Below, one piece after another: positions 52,209-60,153 of a stretch of DNA of 64,000 bases; the stretch's first letter is position 1; each line of letters begins with the position of its first letter. Made by a program: the position numbers and the translations under genes. The stretch comes from Shinella sp. H4-D48 (lineage in GTDB: Bacteria > Pseudomonadota > Alphaproteobacteria > Rhizobiales > Rhizobiaceae), in NCBI RefSeq assembly GCF_022637395.1, contig NZ_CP093339.1, positions 1-64,000 of the forward strand, read 5' to 3'. The notes beneath the pieces were generated by a model that searched no databases, had not been told where the DNA came from, and saw only the letters and a program-made list of their open reading frames with translations.

Positions 52209-52267
52209 CTCGAAAAGGTCTCCTTGGGCACATCGCCCTGTTATTGCGGGACACAACGCGGTGTCCG

Positions 52268-52391
52268 TTATGCGTGAAGACCGATACACTCACCCTTCCG
52301 CAGGCCGCCGGAGCGGCCCTTGAGCCGGCGCGTACACACGCCGGTTTTTGCCGCCGCGCATCCTTCCGGCTGCGCGGCAGTCATTGTTCAA
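52268..52391. repeat. Intergenic repeat, copy A, between second and third receptor genes
   Basis: From 52268 the sequence is closely matched by copy B at 54364-54480. The first ~80 bases and the end next to the stop codon agree, while the middle hairpin differs in sequence. The similarity continues into the 3' ends of the receptor genes. On the minus strand each copy has a CCGGCG/CGCCGG hairpin and a larger GC-rich hairpin without a T-run. They may set mRNA stability between receptor genes. Confidence 0.7.
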
Positions 52392-54302
52392 TCACGCGCT
52401 TTCGCGGAAATCGTCATCGTCGGCGTCGGGGCCGCCCATCGACATGTCGAGGGCAAAGCCGCGGGCACGAGCCTGCTGAGCGTTGACGCTGGTGTCTGCC
52501 TTGCGGATCGGCTTGGCGGGATGGCGGGCGGCGACCGGTGCCGGGCGGCGCTGGATGGCAGCCTGGGCGCCGGATGAAAGATCGACCCGGAAGAAGGCGA
52601 TGGATGCCTGCAATTCCTCGGCCTGGGCGGCGAGTTCTTCCGACGTTCCGGACATCTCTTCTGATGCGCCGGCGTTCTGCTGGGTCACCTTGTCGAGCTG
52701 CTGGATCGCTTCGTTGATCTGCGAGGCGCCGATGTCCTGCTCACGGCAGGCGGCCGAGATTTCGGAAACCAGTTCGGCGGTTTTGCGGATATCGGGCACC
52801 AGCCGATTCAGCATGTCGCCGGCTTCAGTGGCGACGGAGACGGTTTCACCGGACAAGGTGCTGATTTCGGCGGCCGCCGCTTGGCTGCGCTCGGCGAGCT
52901 TGCGCACTTCCGAAGCAACGACGGCAAAGCCCCTGCCATGTTCGCCGGCGCGTGCTGCCTCGACGGCGGCGTTAAGCGCGAGAAGGTCGGTCTGGCGGGC
53001 GATTTCCTGCACGATGGAGATCTTCTCCGCGATGGTACGCATGGCGCCGACGGCCCGGCCCACGGCCTCGCCGGAGGCTTCGGCGTCCTTGGCGGACTGG
53101 CGGGCGATCTTCTCGGTCTGTGCGGCGTTGTCGGCGTTTTGCTTGATGTTGGCAGCCATCTCCTCCATCGAGGCGGATGCCTCTTCGGCGGAGGACGCCT
53201 GCTCGGTCGCACCCTGCGAAAGGGTTTCGGAGCTCGAAGACAGTTCCTGGCTGCCTGAAGACACGTTGTTTGCCGCCGAAAGCGCATCGGCCACCACGCC
53301 GCGCAGGCGCTCCACCATGCTTTCCAGTGAAAGACCGAGCGTATCCTTGTCGGAAAGCGGCTTCGGCGTCACCGTCAGGTCGCCATTGGCGATCTGGTCG
53401 GCAATCGTGGCGGTGTTGCGCAGGTTGACGACCATGCCCAGCATGGCGTGACCCAGAACGTCCTTGTCGGACAGCGGCTTCGGCGTATCCGACAGGTCAC
53501 CGTTGCCGATCTGGTTGGCAATATTGGCCGCTTCGCGCAGATTGCCGGTCATGACGTTGATGGTCGATACCAGATCCTTGATCTCGTCATTCGTCTTGAC
53601 GGAAATCGTCTGATCGAGATCGCCGATCGCGACGGCTTCAGCGGCGTCACGAATCTTTCGCAGGCCGGAATTGATTCCAAGCGCGATCCAGAACGCTGCA
53701 CCCACGGCAAGAACGAACGCGACCACGGTCAGCGCGGCGAGAGTGTAAAGCGCGCTTGCATAGCGGGCATCGGCGACAATGTCGGAATCCTTGATCGCCA
53801 CCTCGGTAAGTGCGGCGAGGTCCTCGGTCATCTTGTCGAGCTTTTCGCTGGCGACAGTGCCTTCCGTCTGGTTCAGCTCGATCGCCATATCCCGCTGTCC
53901 CGACGCGATAAGCGAGACCATTCTTTCGTTGATAGCCAGATAATCGTCCCAGAAGTCGCGGATTTCCTGCCACTTCGACCTGAATTCATCTGTGGCGCTT
54001 GCCTCGCCTTGCTTGAGCGCCGTCTCGAAAGCTTCGCGCTCCGCCGCCATTGTCGCCTTTGCCTTGTTGGCGCGCTCAACCGTCGAAGCCATGAGGAGGT
54101 CCGCCTCGGCGAGGCCGAGGCCGTCAAAGGCGCCTGCGAGATCGTCGGCATAGTCGTCCTGCTGAATAGGACCTTCAAGAAGGCTGTCCCGGAGCGAATT
54201 CATCTCGCTCATGCTTCGGACGCCGATACCAGCAGAAACGCAAAGGAGAAGGATCAGAAAGCCGAAGACGAGGGCGAGCTTCGATTTGATGGTCAGACGC
54301 AT
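52392..54302 (-). CDS. Methyl-accepting chemotaxis protein with tandem HAMP units (second receptor)
   Basis: A protein of 636 residues. Membrane helices are ~9-28 and ~185-208 ([20 protein letters not shown]), around a helical periplasmic domain with no similarity to its neighbours. After the first HAMP there are two successive repeats, [20 protein letters not shown] and [20 protein letters not shown]. It therefore has one HAMP-like unit more than the third receptor. The signalling domain and tail ([13 protein letters not shown]) match the sister receptors. The gene is flanked by repeat copies A and B. It probably arose by tandem duplication with replacement of the sensor part. Confidence 0.92.
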   Translation of the reverse strand: MRLTIKSKLALVFGFLILLLCVSAGIGVRSMSEMNSLRDSLLEGPIQQDDYADDLAGAFDGLGLAEADLLMASTVERANKAKATMAAEREAFETALKQGEASATDEFRSKWQEIRDFWDDYLAINERMVSLIASGQRDMAIELNQTEGTVASEKLDKMTEDLAALTEVAIKDSDIVADARYASALYTLAALTVVAFVLAVGAAFWIALGINSGLRKIRDAAEAVAIGDLDQTISVKTNDEIKDLVSTINVMTGNLREAANIANQIGNGDLSDTPKPLSDKDVLGHAMLGMVVNLRNTATIADQIANGDLTVTPKPLSDKDTLGLSLESMVERLRGVVADALSAANNVSSGSQELSSSSETLSQGATEQASSAEEASASMEEMAANIKQNADNAAQTEKIARQSAKDAEASGEAVGRAVGAMRTIAEKISIVQEIARQTDLLALNAAVEAARAGEHGRGFAVVASEVRKLAERSQAAAAEISTLSGETVSVATEAGDMLNRLVPDIRKTAELVSEISAACREQDIGASQINEAIQQLDKVTQQNAGASEEMSGTSEELAAQAEELQASIAFFRVDLSSGAQAAIQRRPAPVAARHPAKPIRKADTSVNAQQARARGFALDMSMGGPDADDDDFRESA

Positions 54303-54363
54303 CTAGTAGGTCTCCTTAATCACAGATGCCTTGTTTTGGAGGGACACCGAAACATGGCGTTCT

Positions 54364-54480
54364 TATGCGTGAAGACCGATACACTCACCCTTCCGCGGGT
54401 CGCCGGAGCGGCCCTTGAGCCGGCGCGTACATACGCCGGGTTTTCCGCCGCGCTCGATGTGAGCGCGGCGGATTGTTCAA
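54364..54480. repeat. Intergenic repeat, copy B, between first and second receptor genes
   Basis: This copy matches copy A at 52268-52391 over most of its length. Here the large hairpin has an 11-bp perfect stem (54445-54455 and 54461-54471) around GATGT. On the coding strand it is followed by A residues, not T, so it is not a standard terminator. It starts directly after the stop codon of the first receptor gene. Confidence 0.7.
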
Positions 54481-56580
54481 TCACGCGCTCTGGCGGAAAT
54501 CGTCGTCGTCGGCGTCGGGGCCGCCCATCGACATGTCGAGCGCAAAGCCGCCGCTTCTGGTCGTCTTGGCTGTGGCCGGCGCCGGGCGATAAGCCGGGTT
54601 TGCGGGGGGGCGCTTGGCGGCCGGTGCTGCCATGCGGGCTGCGGTTGCCCGCAGCTTGTCGGCATGGTTGGCTTCGCTGCGGGCGGCGTTGTCGACCCGG
54701 AAAAAGGCGATGGATGCCTGCAATTCTTCGGCCTGGGCGGCTAGTTCTTCCGACGTTCCGGACATCTCCTCGGATGCGCCGGCATTCTGCTGCGTCACCT
54801 TGTCGAGCTGCTGGATCGCTTCATTGATCTGCGAGGCGCCGATATCCTGCTCGCGGCAGGCGGCCGAGATTTCGGAAACCAGTTCGGCGGTCTTGCGGAT
54901 GTCGGGCACCAGCCGGTTCAGCATTTCGCCAGCTTCCGTGGCGACGGAAACTGTCTGGCCCGACAGCGTGCTGATTTCGGCGGCCGCCGCCTGGCTGCGT
55001 TCGGCAAGCTTGCGCACCTCCGAGGCAACGACGGCGAAGCCCTTGCCATGTTCTCCAGCACGCGCTGCCTCGACGGCGGCGTTGAGGGCCAGAAGGTCGG
55101 TCTGGCGGGCGATTTCCTGAACGATGGAGATTTTCTCCGCGATGGTGCGCATGGCGCCGACGGCGCGGCCAACGGCCTCGCCGGAGGTTTCCGCATCCTT
55201 CGCCGACTGGCGGGCGATCTTCTCGGTCTGTGCGGCGTTGTCGGCGTTCTGCTTGATGTTGGCTGCCATCTCCTCCATCGAGGCGGATGCCTCTTCGGCA
55301 GACGATGCCTGCTCGGTTGCGCCCTGCGAGAGGGTTTCGGAGCTCGACGACAGTTCCTGGCTGCCGGACGACACGTTGTCGGAAGCCGAAAGCGCATCTG
55401 CGACGACACCGCGCAGGCGCTCGATCATGGTGTTGACATAGCCCAGCAGATCACCGATCTCGTCCTTGGTCGTGATGTCGGCAAAGCGGGTGAGATCGCC
55501 CTCGGATACGGAACGGACCGCCTCGTTGGCCTTGCGCAGCCCGCGTGCGATGGAGACGACGATCCACGAGGCGGCGCTCGCGGCGATCAGTGTCGAGATG
55601 GCCAGAAGGGCGATCAGCAGCGAACGGCTGGCTTCGTAGGTCTCGACCGAGGCCTGGAGATCTTCCTTCTGGCGCTCGCCGTTGAAGGCGACAAGCTCGT
55701 TCAGGGAGGCGACCGCCTCTTCACGGGCTGTGCGCATCTCGTGGTTTGCAAAGCGGTTGGCTTCAAAGTTGCCGCGTTCGAGTGCAAGTGCGTTGCCGCG
55801 GTCAGCAGCTTCCTTGACGGCCGCGAAGCTCTTTTGCACCTCGACGGCCAACTGGCGCGCGCTGCCCTGCAGGCCAGCGACCAGAAGCGAGATGTTTGTT
55901 TCGATGTCGGAGCCGGCCTTGGCGTAGTCCGCGGCCCAGGTCGTCTGGCGCTCCGGGTCATTGCTGGCAAGCAGGATATTGCGGTGCTGGCGGAAGAAGT
56001 CGCTGATATCGGCGCGTACGGTGGCGACGCGGGCGAAGTTTTCGAGCGCACCCGGCTCGCCGCGGTTGGCGGCATCCTGCAGTGCCTTAGACATGCGGAT
56101 GACGTTTTCTTCCGCAGCGGATATGGCCGCGCTGCCGTCCGTCGTGGAAATCCGCAGGGCCTCTGCATCGGTGTTCTTCCGTGTCAGGGCCTGCATCTTC
56201 AGGTTCTGCGCCCAATAGAGGTCCCACTTCTTGGAGAAGTCGTCGAGGATTGCGCGGCCTGCATCCGTCGTCAGCTTCGAGCGGACGTCCGCCAGCGTTG
56301 CGCCGATTTCGCTGTTCCTGGCGTCGAGCGCCCGGGAAATCGCGGCCATCTCCTCGGGGTCGGTGCTGAGGATCATCTGGCGGGTCTGGGAGGCCACGTC
56401 GGTGGTCATGGTCTCGGTCCGGCTCAGGCCGAGCGTGGCCGCCGCGCGGCCGTTGACGACCCGTTCCATCCGGTTGTTCAGCTCGCCGAGATCCTGCACC
56501 GCGACGTACATGCTGACGCCCGAAAGCAGGATGACGGTCGTGAAGGTGGCTATAAGCTTTGTCTTGATCGCAATACGCAT
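54481..56580 (-). CDS. Methyl-accepting chemotaxis protein with long sensor domain (first receptor)
   Basis: A protein of 699 residues. Membrane helices are ~9-28 and ~315-340 ([20 protein letters not shown]). The periplasmic domain of ~285 residues is long and helical, in the size class of helical-bimodular or double four-helix sensors. A single HAMP ([20 protein letters not shown]) joins a signalling domain that is nearly the same as in the next two receptors. The linker differs ([13 protein letters not shown]), but the tail [20 protein letters not shown] is conserved. It starts 12 bp after cheW. The ligand is unknown. Confidence 0.92.
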   Translation of the reverse strand: MRIAIKTKLIATFTTVILLSGVSMYVAVQDLGELNNRMERVVNGRAAATLGLSRTETMTTDVASQTRQMILSTDPEEMAAISRALDARNSEIGATLADVRSKLTTDAGRAILDDFSKKWDLYWAQNLKMQALTRKNTDAEALRISTTDGSAAISAAEENVIRMSKALQDAANRGEPGALENFARVATVRADISDFFRQHRNILLASNDPERQTTWAADYAKAGSDIETNISLLVAGLQGSARQLAVEVQKSFAAVKEAADRGNALALERGNFEANRFANHEMRTAREEAVASLNELVAFNGERQKEDLQASVETYEASRSLLIALLAISTLIAASAASWIVVSIARGLRKANEAVRSVSEGDLTRFADITTKDEIGDLLGYVNTMIERLRGVVADALSASDNVSSGSQELSSSSETLSQGATEQASSAEEASASMEEMAANIKQNADNAAQTEKIARQSAKDAETSGEAVGRAVGAMRTIAEKISIVQEIARQTDLLALNAAVEAARAGEHGKGFAVVASEVRKLAERSQAAAAEISTLSGQTVSVATEAGEMLNRLVPDIRKTAELVSEISAACREQDIGASQINEAIQQLDKVTQQNAGASEEMSGTSEELAAQAEELQASIAFFRVDNAARSEANHADKLRATAARMAAPAAKRPPANPAYRPAPATAKTTRSGGFALDMSMGGPDADDDDFRQSA

Positions 56581-56592
56581 CGTCTAAATCCT

Positions 56593-57111
56593 TTAGTTGG
56601 TCCCGGCTGCGACGCCGACACGGTCCCTTTGCGGGGCAAAAATCGCCTGCAGATTGGGGACGATGATGAATTCTCCGTCACGTTTGACGAGGCAGCTGAT
56701 GTAATCCGCCCGCCAGCGCATGCCGACACTCGGCGGCGGTTCGCTGGCGACCTTCGGCAGGGTGGTGACTTCGTTGACCTTGTCCGTGCGGATGCCGATC
56801 AGCGTCGTCTCGTCGTCGAGCAGAAGCTCGATGACGATGATGCGGCTGTCGATGGTGGCTTCCACCGCCTCCATGCCGAAGGCGAGGCGGATATCCGACA
56901 GGGGGATGACCTTGCCTCGGAAGTTGATGACACTGGAGACGAACGGCTTGCTGCCGGGAACGTGGGTTTCCGGCAGGAGATCGAGGATTTCCTGCACGAC
57001 GGTTGCTTCGATGGCGAAGGTCTCGCCATTGAGGTTGAACGTCAGAACCGAGAGGTCCTCGCCCGTGCCCCAGATTGCATCGTAGTCGAGTTTTCTTGCT
57101 GCTTCGCTCAT
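56593..57111 (-). CDS. cheW: Chemotaxis coupling protein CheW (first copy)
   Basis: A protein of 172 residues whose ATG overlaps the cheA stop by 4 bases. An N-terminal extension of ~18 residues precedes the fold: LSVLTFNLNGETFAIEATVV, ILDLLPETHVPGSKPFVSSV, INFRGKVIPLSDIRLAFGM, DKVNEVTTLP and VKRDGEFIIVPNLQAIF. It joins CheA to receptors. Coupling to cheA suggests this is the main partner of the kinase, while the more distant copy follows the receptor genes. Confidence 0.9.
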   Translation of the reverse strand: MSEAARKLDYDAIWGTGEDLSVLTFNLNGETFAIEATVVQEILDLLPETHVPGSKPFVSSVINFRGKVIPLSDIRLAFGMEAVEATIDSRIIVIELLLDDETTLIGIRTDKVNEVTTLPKVASEPPPSVGMRWRADYISCLVKRDGEFIIVPNLQAIFAPQRDRVGVAAGTN

Positions 57112-59111
57112 CCTGCCGCCCGCAATTGCGCCTCCTGCTGCTGTCCGACCGCGACCAGGTGCGTAACGTCGAGGATCAGCGCCACGCTGCCATCGCCAAG
57201 GATGGTCGCGCCGGAGAAAGTGACGACGTCATGGTGCAGTTTCGACATGGATTTGATGACTGTCTGATGGTCGCCGATGATCTGGTCGACGACGAGGCCG
57301 ACGCGCTCCGAGCCCGTCGAGATGACGACGACCTTTTGGTGCGGGTCGGGCTGGGTTCCGGTGCGGAAGAGTTCGCGCAGGCGCAGGAACGGTACGAGGC
57401 TGTCGCGCAGCGATATGAAGCTGCGACCGCGCGAGCGGACATCGTCCTCCAGCGAGATCTCCAGGCATTCCTCGACTGCCGAAAGCGGGATGACGTAGCA
57501 GCCAGTGCCCACACGCACGAGCAGGCCCTCGATGATGGCGAGCGTCAGCGGGATGCGCAGCGACACTTCCGAGCCCTCGCCGGGCCGGCTGGTAATGTCG
57601 ATCGTGCCACGCAGCGCTTCGACCGTCTTCTTGACGACATCCATGCCGACGCCGCGACCGGACAGGTTCGTGACCTGCTGAGCAGTTGAGAAGCCGGGCT
57701 GGAAGATCAGCTGGAGAAGATCCTGGTCGGCAAGCGTAGCGCCCGGCTGAATGAGCCCGGAAGCCTCTGCCTTGGCCCGGACGCGATCACGGTTGATGCC
57801 GCGGCCGTCGTCCTTGATGGTGATGATGACCTCGCCACCCGTCTGGTGCGCCGAGAGCGCGACGCGGCCCTTGGCGGGCTTGCCGGAGGCAAGACGCTCG
57901 TCGGGTTGTTCGAGGCCGTGGTCGATCGAGTTGCGCACGAGATGCACGAGCGGATCGGCCAGCCGGTCGATGACCGTCTTGTCGACTTCGGTGCTTTCGC
58001 CTTCCGTGATGAGTTCGATCTCCTTGCCCGTTTCGCGCGAAAGGTCGTGCACCAGGCGGCGGAAGCGGCTGAAGAGGCTCGCGACCGGCATCATGCGCAG
58101 CACCATCATCGTATCGCGCAGTTCGCCGGACAGGCGTTCGATTTCCTCCGAAACCGAGCGCAGGCCAAGATCGGCAGCGGTGCCGGCAAGCTGGGTGAGG
58201 CGCGACTGGGCGATGACGAGTTCGCCGACCCGGTCCATCATCTCGTCAAGGCGCTCGGCAGGGACGCGGACATTCTCTGCGGTCTTGTTCTGCTTGGGAT
58301 CGTTGACCGCCTGCGCGGGCTCGCGCTCGGTGAAGACGGGTGTCAAGGGTGCGGCGGGCTCGACGGGAGCGGCCGTTGCGGCGGCGACCGGGCGCTCGGC
58401 CGCGATCTCCGTGATATCAAGCTCCATTTCGTCCATGACGAAGATGAAGACGTCTTCGATCTCGCTGCGCGGACGCTCCGTCTTGAGCGTCACCAGCCAG
58501 TGGAGGTGGATGTCGCGCGGATCGAGTACATCGAGTGTCGGCACCTTTGCGGTGTCGGCGACGATGGTGCATTCGCCGAGGTCGCGCATCTCGTCGAGCA
58601 GGCCGAGCGGATTGGTGCCGTTGGCCATGGCATTGGTCGGCAGGCTGAAGCGGATGCGCCATTCCCGCATGCCGCCGGCATCTTCGCCGGCGCTCGGTGC
58701 GATCGCGGCCTGTTGCGCCGCAGGAGTGGGCATGCCCGCACCATTGACAGCGCGGTGCAGACCGTCGAGCAGGGCTGCGCTGACTGCATCATGATCGCCG
58801 TTCGGCGTTTCAAGCAGGGCGCGCATATGGTCCTGCGCGGAAAGAACCGCCGAGACCAGTTCCTGCGTTGCCGGGACGTCGCCCTTGCGCACGCGGTCGA
58901 AGGCTGTCTCGCAATGGTGCGTGAAGGCGGCGAGCTGGTCGAAGCCGAACATCGCGCCTGAGCCCTTCAGCGTGTGCAAACCACGAAAGACCGCGTCGAT
59001 CTGATCGCGGTCGTCAAGGCGGCGGGTGAGGTCGAGAAGGCCGGACTCGATCTGCTCCAGCAGTTCGGCAGCTTCTGTCCTGAAGACTGAGATCGGGTCC
59101 GGGTTGCTCAT
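57108..59111 (-). CDS. cheA: Chemotaxis histidine kinase CheA
   Basis: A protein of 667 residues from the ATG at 59111, overlapping cheY by 4 bases. The P1 domain has His46 in FRGLHTLKGSGAMFGF. P2 is replaced by a different domain (~150-265) and a Pro/Ala-rich linker. P3 dimerisation (VPAERLDEMMDRVGELVIAQ), P4 ATPase (HLVRNSIDHGLEQPDER, IKDDGRGINRDRV, GRGVGMDVVKKTVEALRG) and P5 CheW-like (CYVIPLSAVEECLEI) follow. It phosphorylates CheY and CheB under receptor control. The operon gives it its own receptors, couplers and adaptation enzymes, so it forms a self-contained second system. Confidence 0.93.
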   Translation of the reverse strand: MSNPDPISVFRTEAAELLEQIESGLLDLTRRLDDRDQIDAVFRGLHTLKGSGAMFGFDQLAAFTHHCETAFDRVRKGDVPATQELVSAVLSAQDHMRALLETPNGDHDAVSAALLDGLHRAVNGAGMPTPAAQQAAIAPSAGEDAGGMREWRIRFSLPTNAMANGTNPLGLLDEMRDLGECTIVADTAKVPTLDVLDPRDIHLHWLVTLKTERPRSEIEDVFIFVMDEMELDITEIAAERPVAAATAAPVEPAAPLTPVFTEREPAQAVNDPKQNKTAENVRVPAERLDEMMDRVGELVIAQSRLTQLAGTAADLGLRSVSEEIERLSGELRDTMMVLRMMPVASLFSRFRRLVHDLSRETGKEIELITEGESTEVDKTVIDRLADPLVHLVRNSIDHGLEQPDERLASGKPAKGRVALSAHQTGGEVIITIKDDGRGINRDRVRAKAEASGLIQPGATLADQDLLQLIFQPGFSTAQQVTNLSGRGVGMDVVKKTVEALRGTIDITSRPGEGSEVSLRIPLTLAIIEGLLVRVGTGCYVIPLSAVEECLEISLEDDVRSRGRSFISLRDSLVPFLRLRELFRTGTQPDPHQKVVVISTGSERVGLVVDQIIGDHQTVIKSMSKLHHDVVTFSGATILGDGSVALILDVTHLVAVGQQQEAQLRAAG

Positions 59112-59476
59112 CTTCCGAGGACCTTTCGGGCGATCTTGACGAGGCTTTCGGGATCGAACGGTTTGGTGAGCCATCCGGTGGCGCCGGCCGCCTTGGCCTG
59201 TGCCTTCAATTCGCCGTCCGATTCCGTCGTCAGGAAGACGACCGGAACGCCGGTATGCGCGGGCAGCTTGCGCAACTCGCGGATCATGGTCAGGCCATCC
59301 ATGTTGGGCATGTTCAGGTCGGTGACGACAAGGTCGTATTCCCCGCCCTTCAGCTTGTTGAGGCCATCCAGGCCGTCGACGGCCTCGGTGACGGTGTAGC
59401 CGGCATTGCCAAGCGCAATGCGTGTCGTCAGCCGGATGCTGGCTGAATCGTCGACGGTCAAAATATTCGCGGTCAT
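59108..59476 (-). CDS. cheY: Chemotaxis response regulator CheY
   Basis: A single receiver domain of 122 residues. The acidic pocket Asp9-Asp10 (ILTVDDSASIR), Asp53 in LVVTDLNMPNMDG, Thr in VFLTTESDGE and Lys in GWLTKPFDPE are all in place. It would be phosphorylated by the adjacent CheA. It may act on the flagellar motor, on another output, or as a phosphate sink. It overlaps the STAS gene before it and cheA after it by 4 bases each, so the three are tightly coupled. No cheD or cheZ is present in the window. Confidence 0.92.
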   Translation of the reverse strand: MTANILTVDDSASIRLTTRIALGNAGYTVTEAVDGLDGLNKLKGGEYDLVVTDLNMPNMDGLTMIRELRKLPAHTGVPVVFLTTESDGELKAQAKAAGATGWLTKPFDPESLVKIARKVLGR

Positions 59477-59802
59477 AAAGTCTGCTCCTGATGTAACCAG
59501 AATTGGGAGGCGTCGGGTGTCAGCTCATCGAGAAAGCCGCCGCGCCGTAGAGCCTCGCGCAGCTCACCTGCCGCCGGCCGCGCAAGTAGAACGCGTCCCG
59601 TCTTCTGTGCGGCGTGGCTGCGCGCCGCTACGACGAGTTGCACGAAGCTGAGGTCGACCTGTGCATCGTCGGCGATTTCAAGTACAAGTTCGCCGTTATT
59701 GTCGATGGCGCTCAGGATTTTCTCGCGAATGTCAAGTATATTTTTGATAGTTAGCGTCTTTGGTAAGGTTAATGACGCGTGATCGGGCGCAGGCGACGAC
59801 AT
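59473..59802 (-). CDS. STAS-domain protein at the head of the che operon
   Basis: A protein of 109 residues from the ATG at 59802. Upstream in-frame codons read through AT-rich promoter sequence and were rejected. The STAS pattern is present: SLTLPKTLTIKNILDIREKI, ELVLEIADDAQVDLSFVQLV, then VLLARPAAGELREALRRGGF. In anti-anti-sigma proteins a Ser/Thr follows the Asp; here DLS supplies a Ser. Similar small STAS proteins head rhizobial che operons. Its partner could be CheA, a phosphatase or an anti-sigma factor, which the sequence does not tell. Confidence 0.82.
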   Translation of the reverse strand: MSSPAPDHASLTLPKTLTIKNILDIREKILSAIDNNGELVLEIADDAQVDLSFVQLVVAARSHAAQKTGRVLLARPAAGELREALRRGGFLDELTPDASQFWLHQEQTL

Positions 59803-60153
59803 GGAGGCCTCGATATCAGGTTTTTCCGTAAAGTAATTTCCAGCGCAAATTCCCAGCACATACTTAATGAACTGTAAATTACGGGTGGTGAAATCCGCCA
59901 ATTCGGAGCGATACAAGACGCATGCCTTTATATGAGGTAATATTCATATTCGTTCAAGTGTATGAATAACATGAATAAACATGAGAATTAGCAAAATGTA
60001 ATACTATTTATGAACCACTAATTCTAGGGATGCGTGCAGGACGGGTGTAAGCCGCAGGAAGGTACCGAAACGGCTGTTTTGCCTCCATAAGGGAATCCGA
60101 ATTTACTGGCCGTTACATTGTTTGCCCTAGGGTCCGCTCTGGGATTCTTGAAG
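59803..60153. promoter_or_regulatory. AT-rich divergent promoter region of the che operon
   Basis: The 351-bp region between the STAS gene (minus) and the receptor-like gene (plus) is distinctly AT-rich from ~59900 to 60030, unlike the rest of the window. It has an inverted repeat TATTCATA (59941-59948) and TATGAATA (59961-59968) with 20-bp centre spacing. Direct repeats ATGAATAA lie at 59962 and 59971. These are likely regulator sites for one or both divergent units. No clear sigma-28 or sigma-54 promoter was recognised. Confidence 0.5.

Noticed and set aside
54445-54471. The 11-bp hairpin after the first receptor gene as an intrinsic terminator
   Set aside because: On the coding strand it is followed by A residues and not T, and the downstream receptor gene belongs to the same operon order. 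A stability or processing role fits better.
52268-54480. The repeated receptor spacers as a mobile element
   Set aside because: There are no terminal inverted repeats, transposase or target duplications. The similarity continues into the receptor coding ends, as expected for tandem gene duplication.
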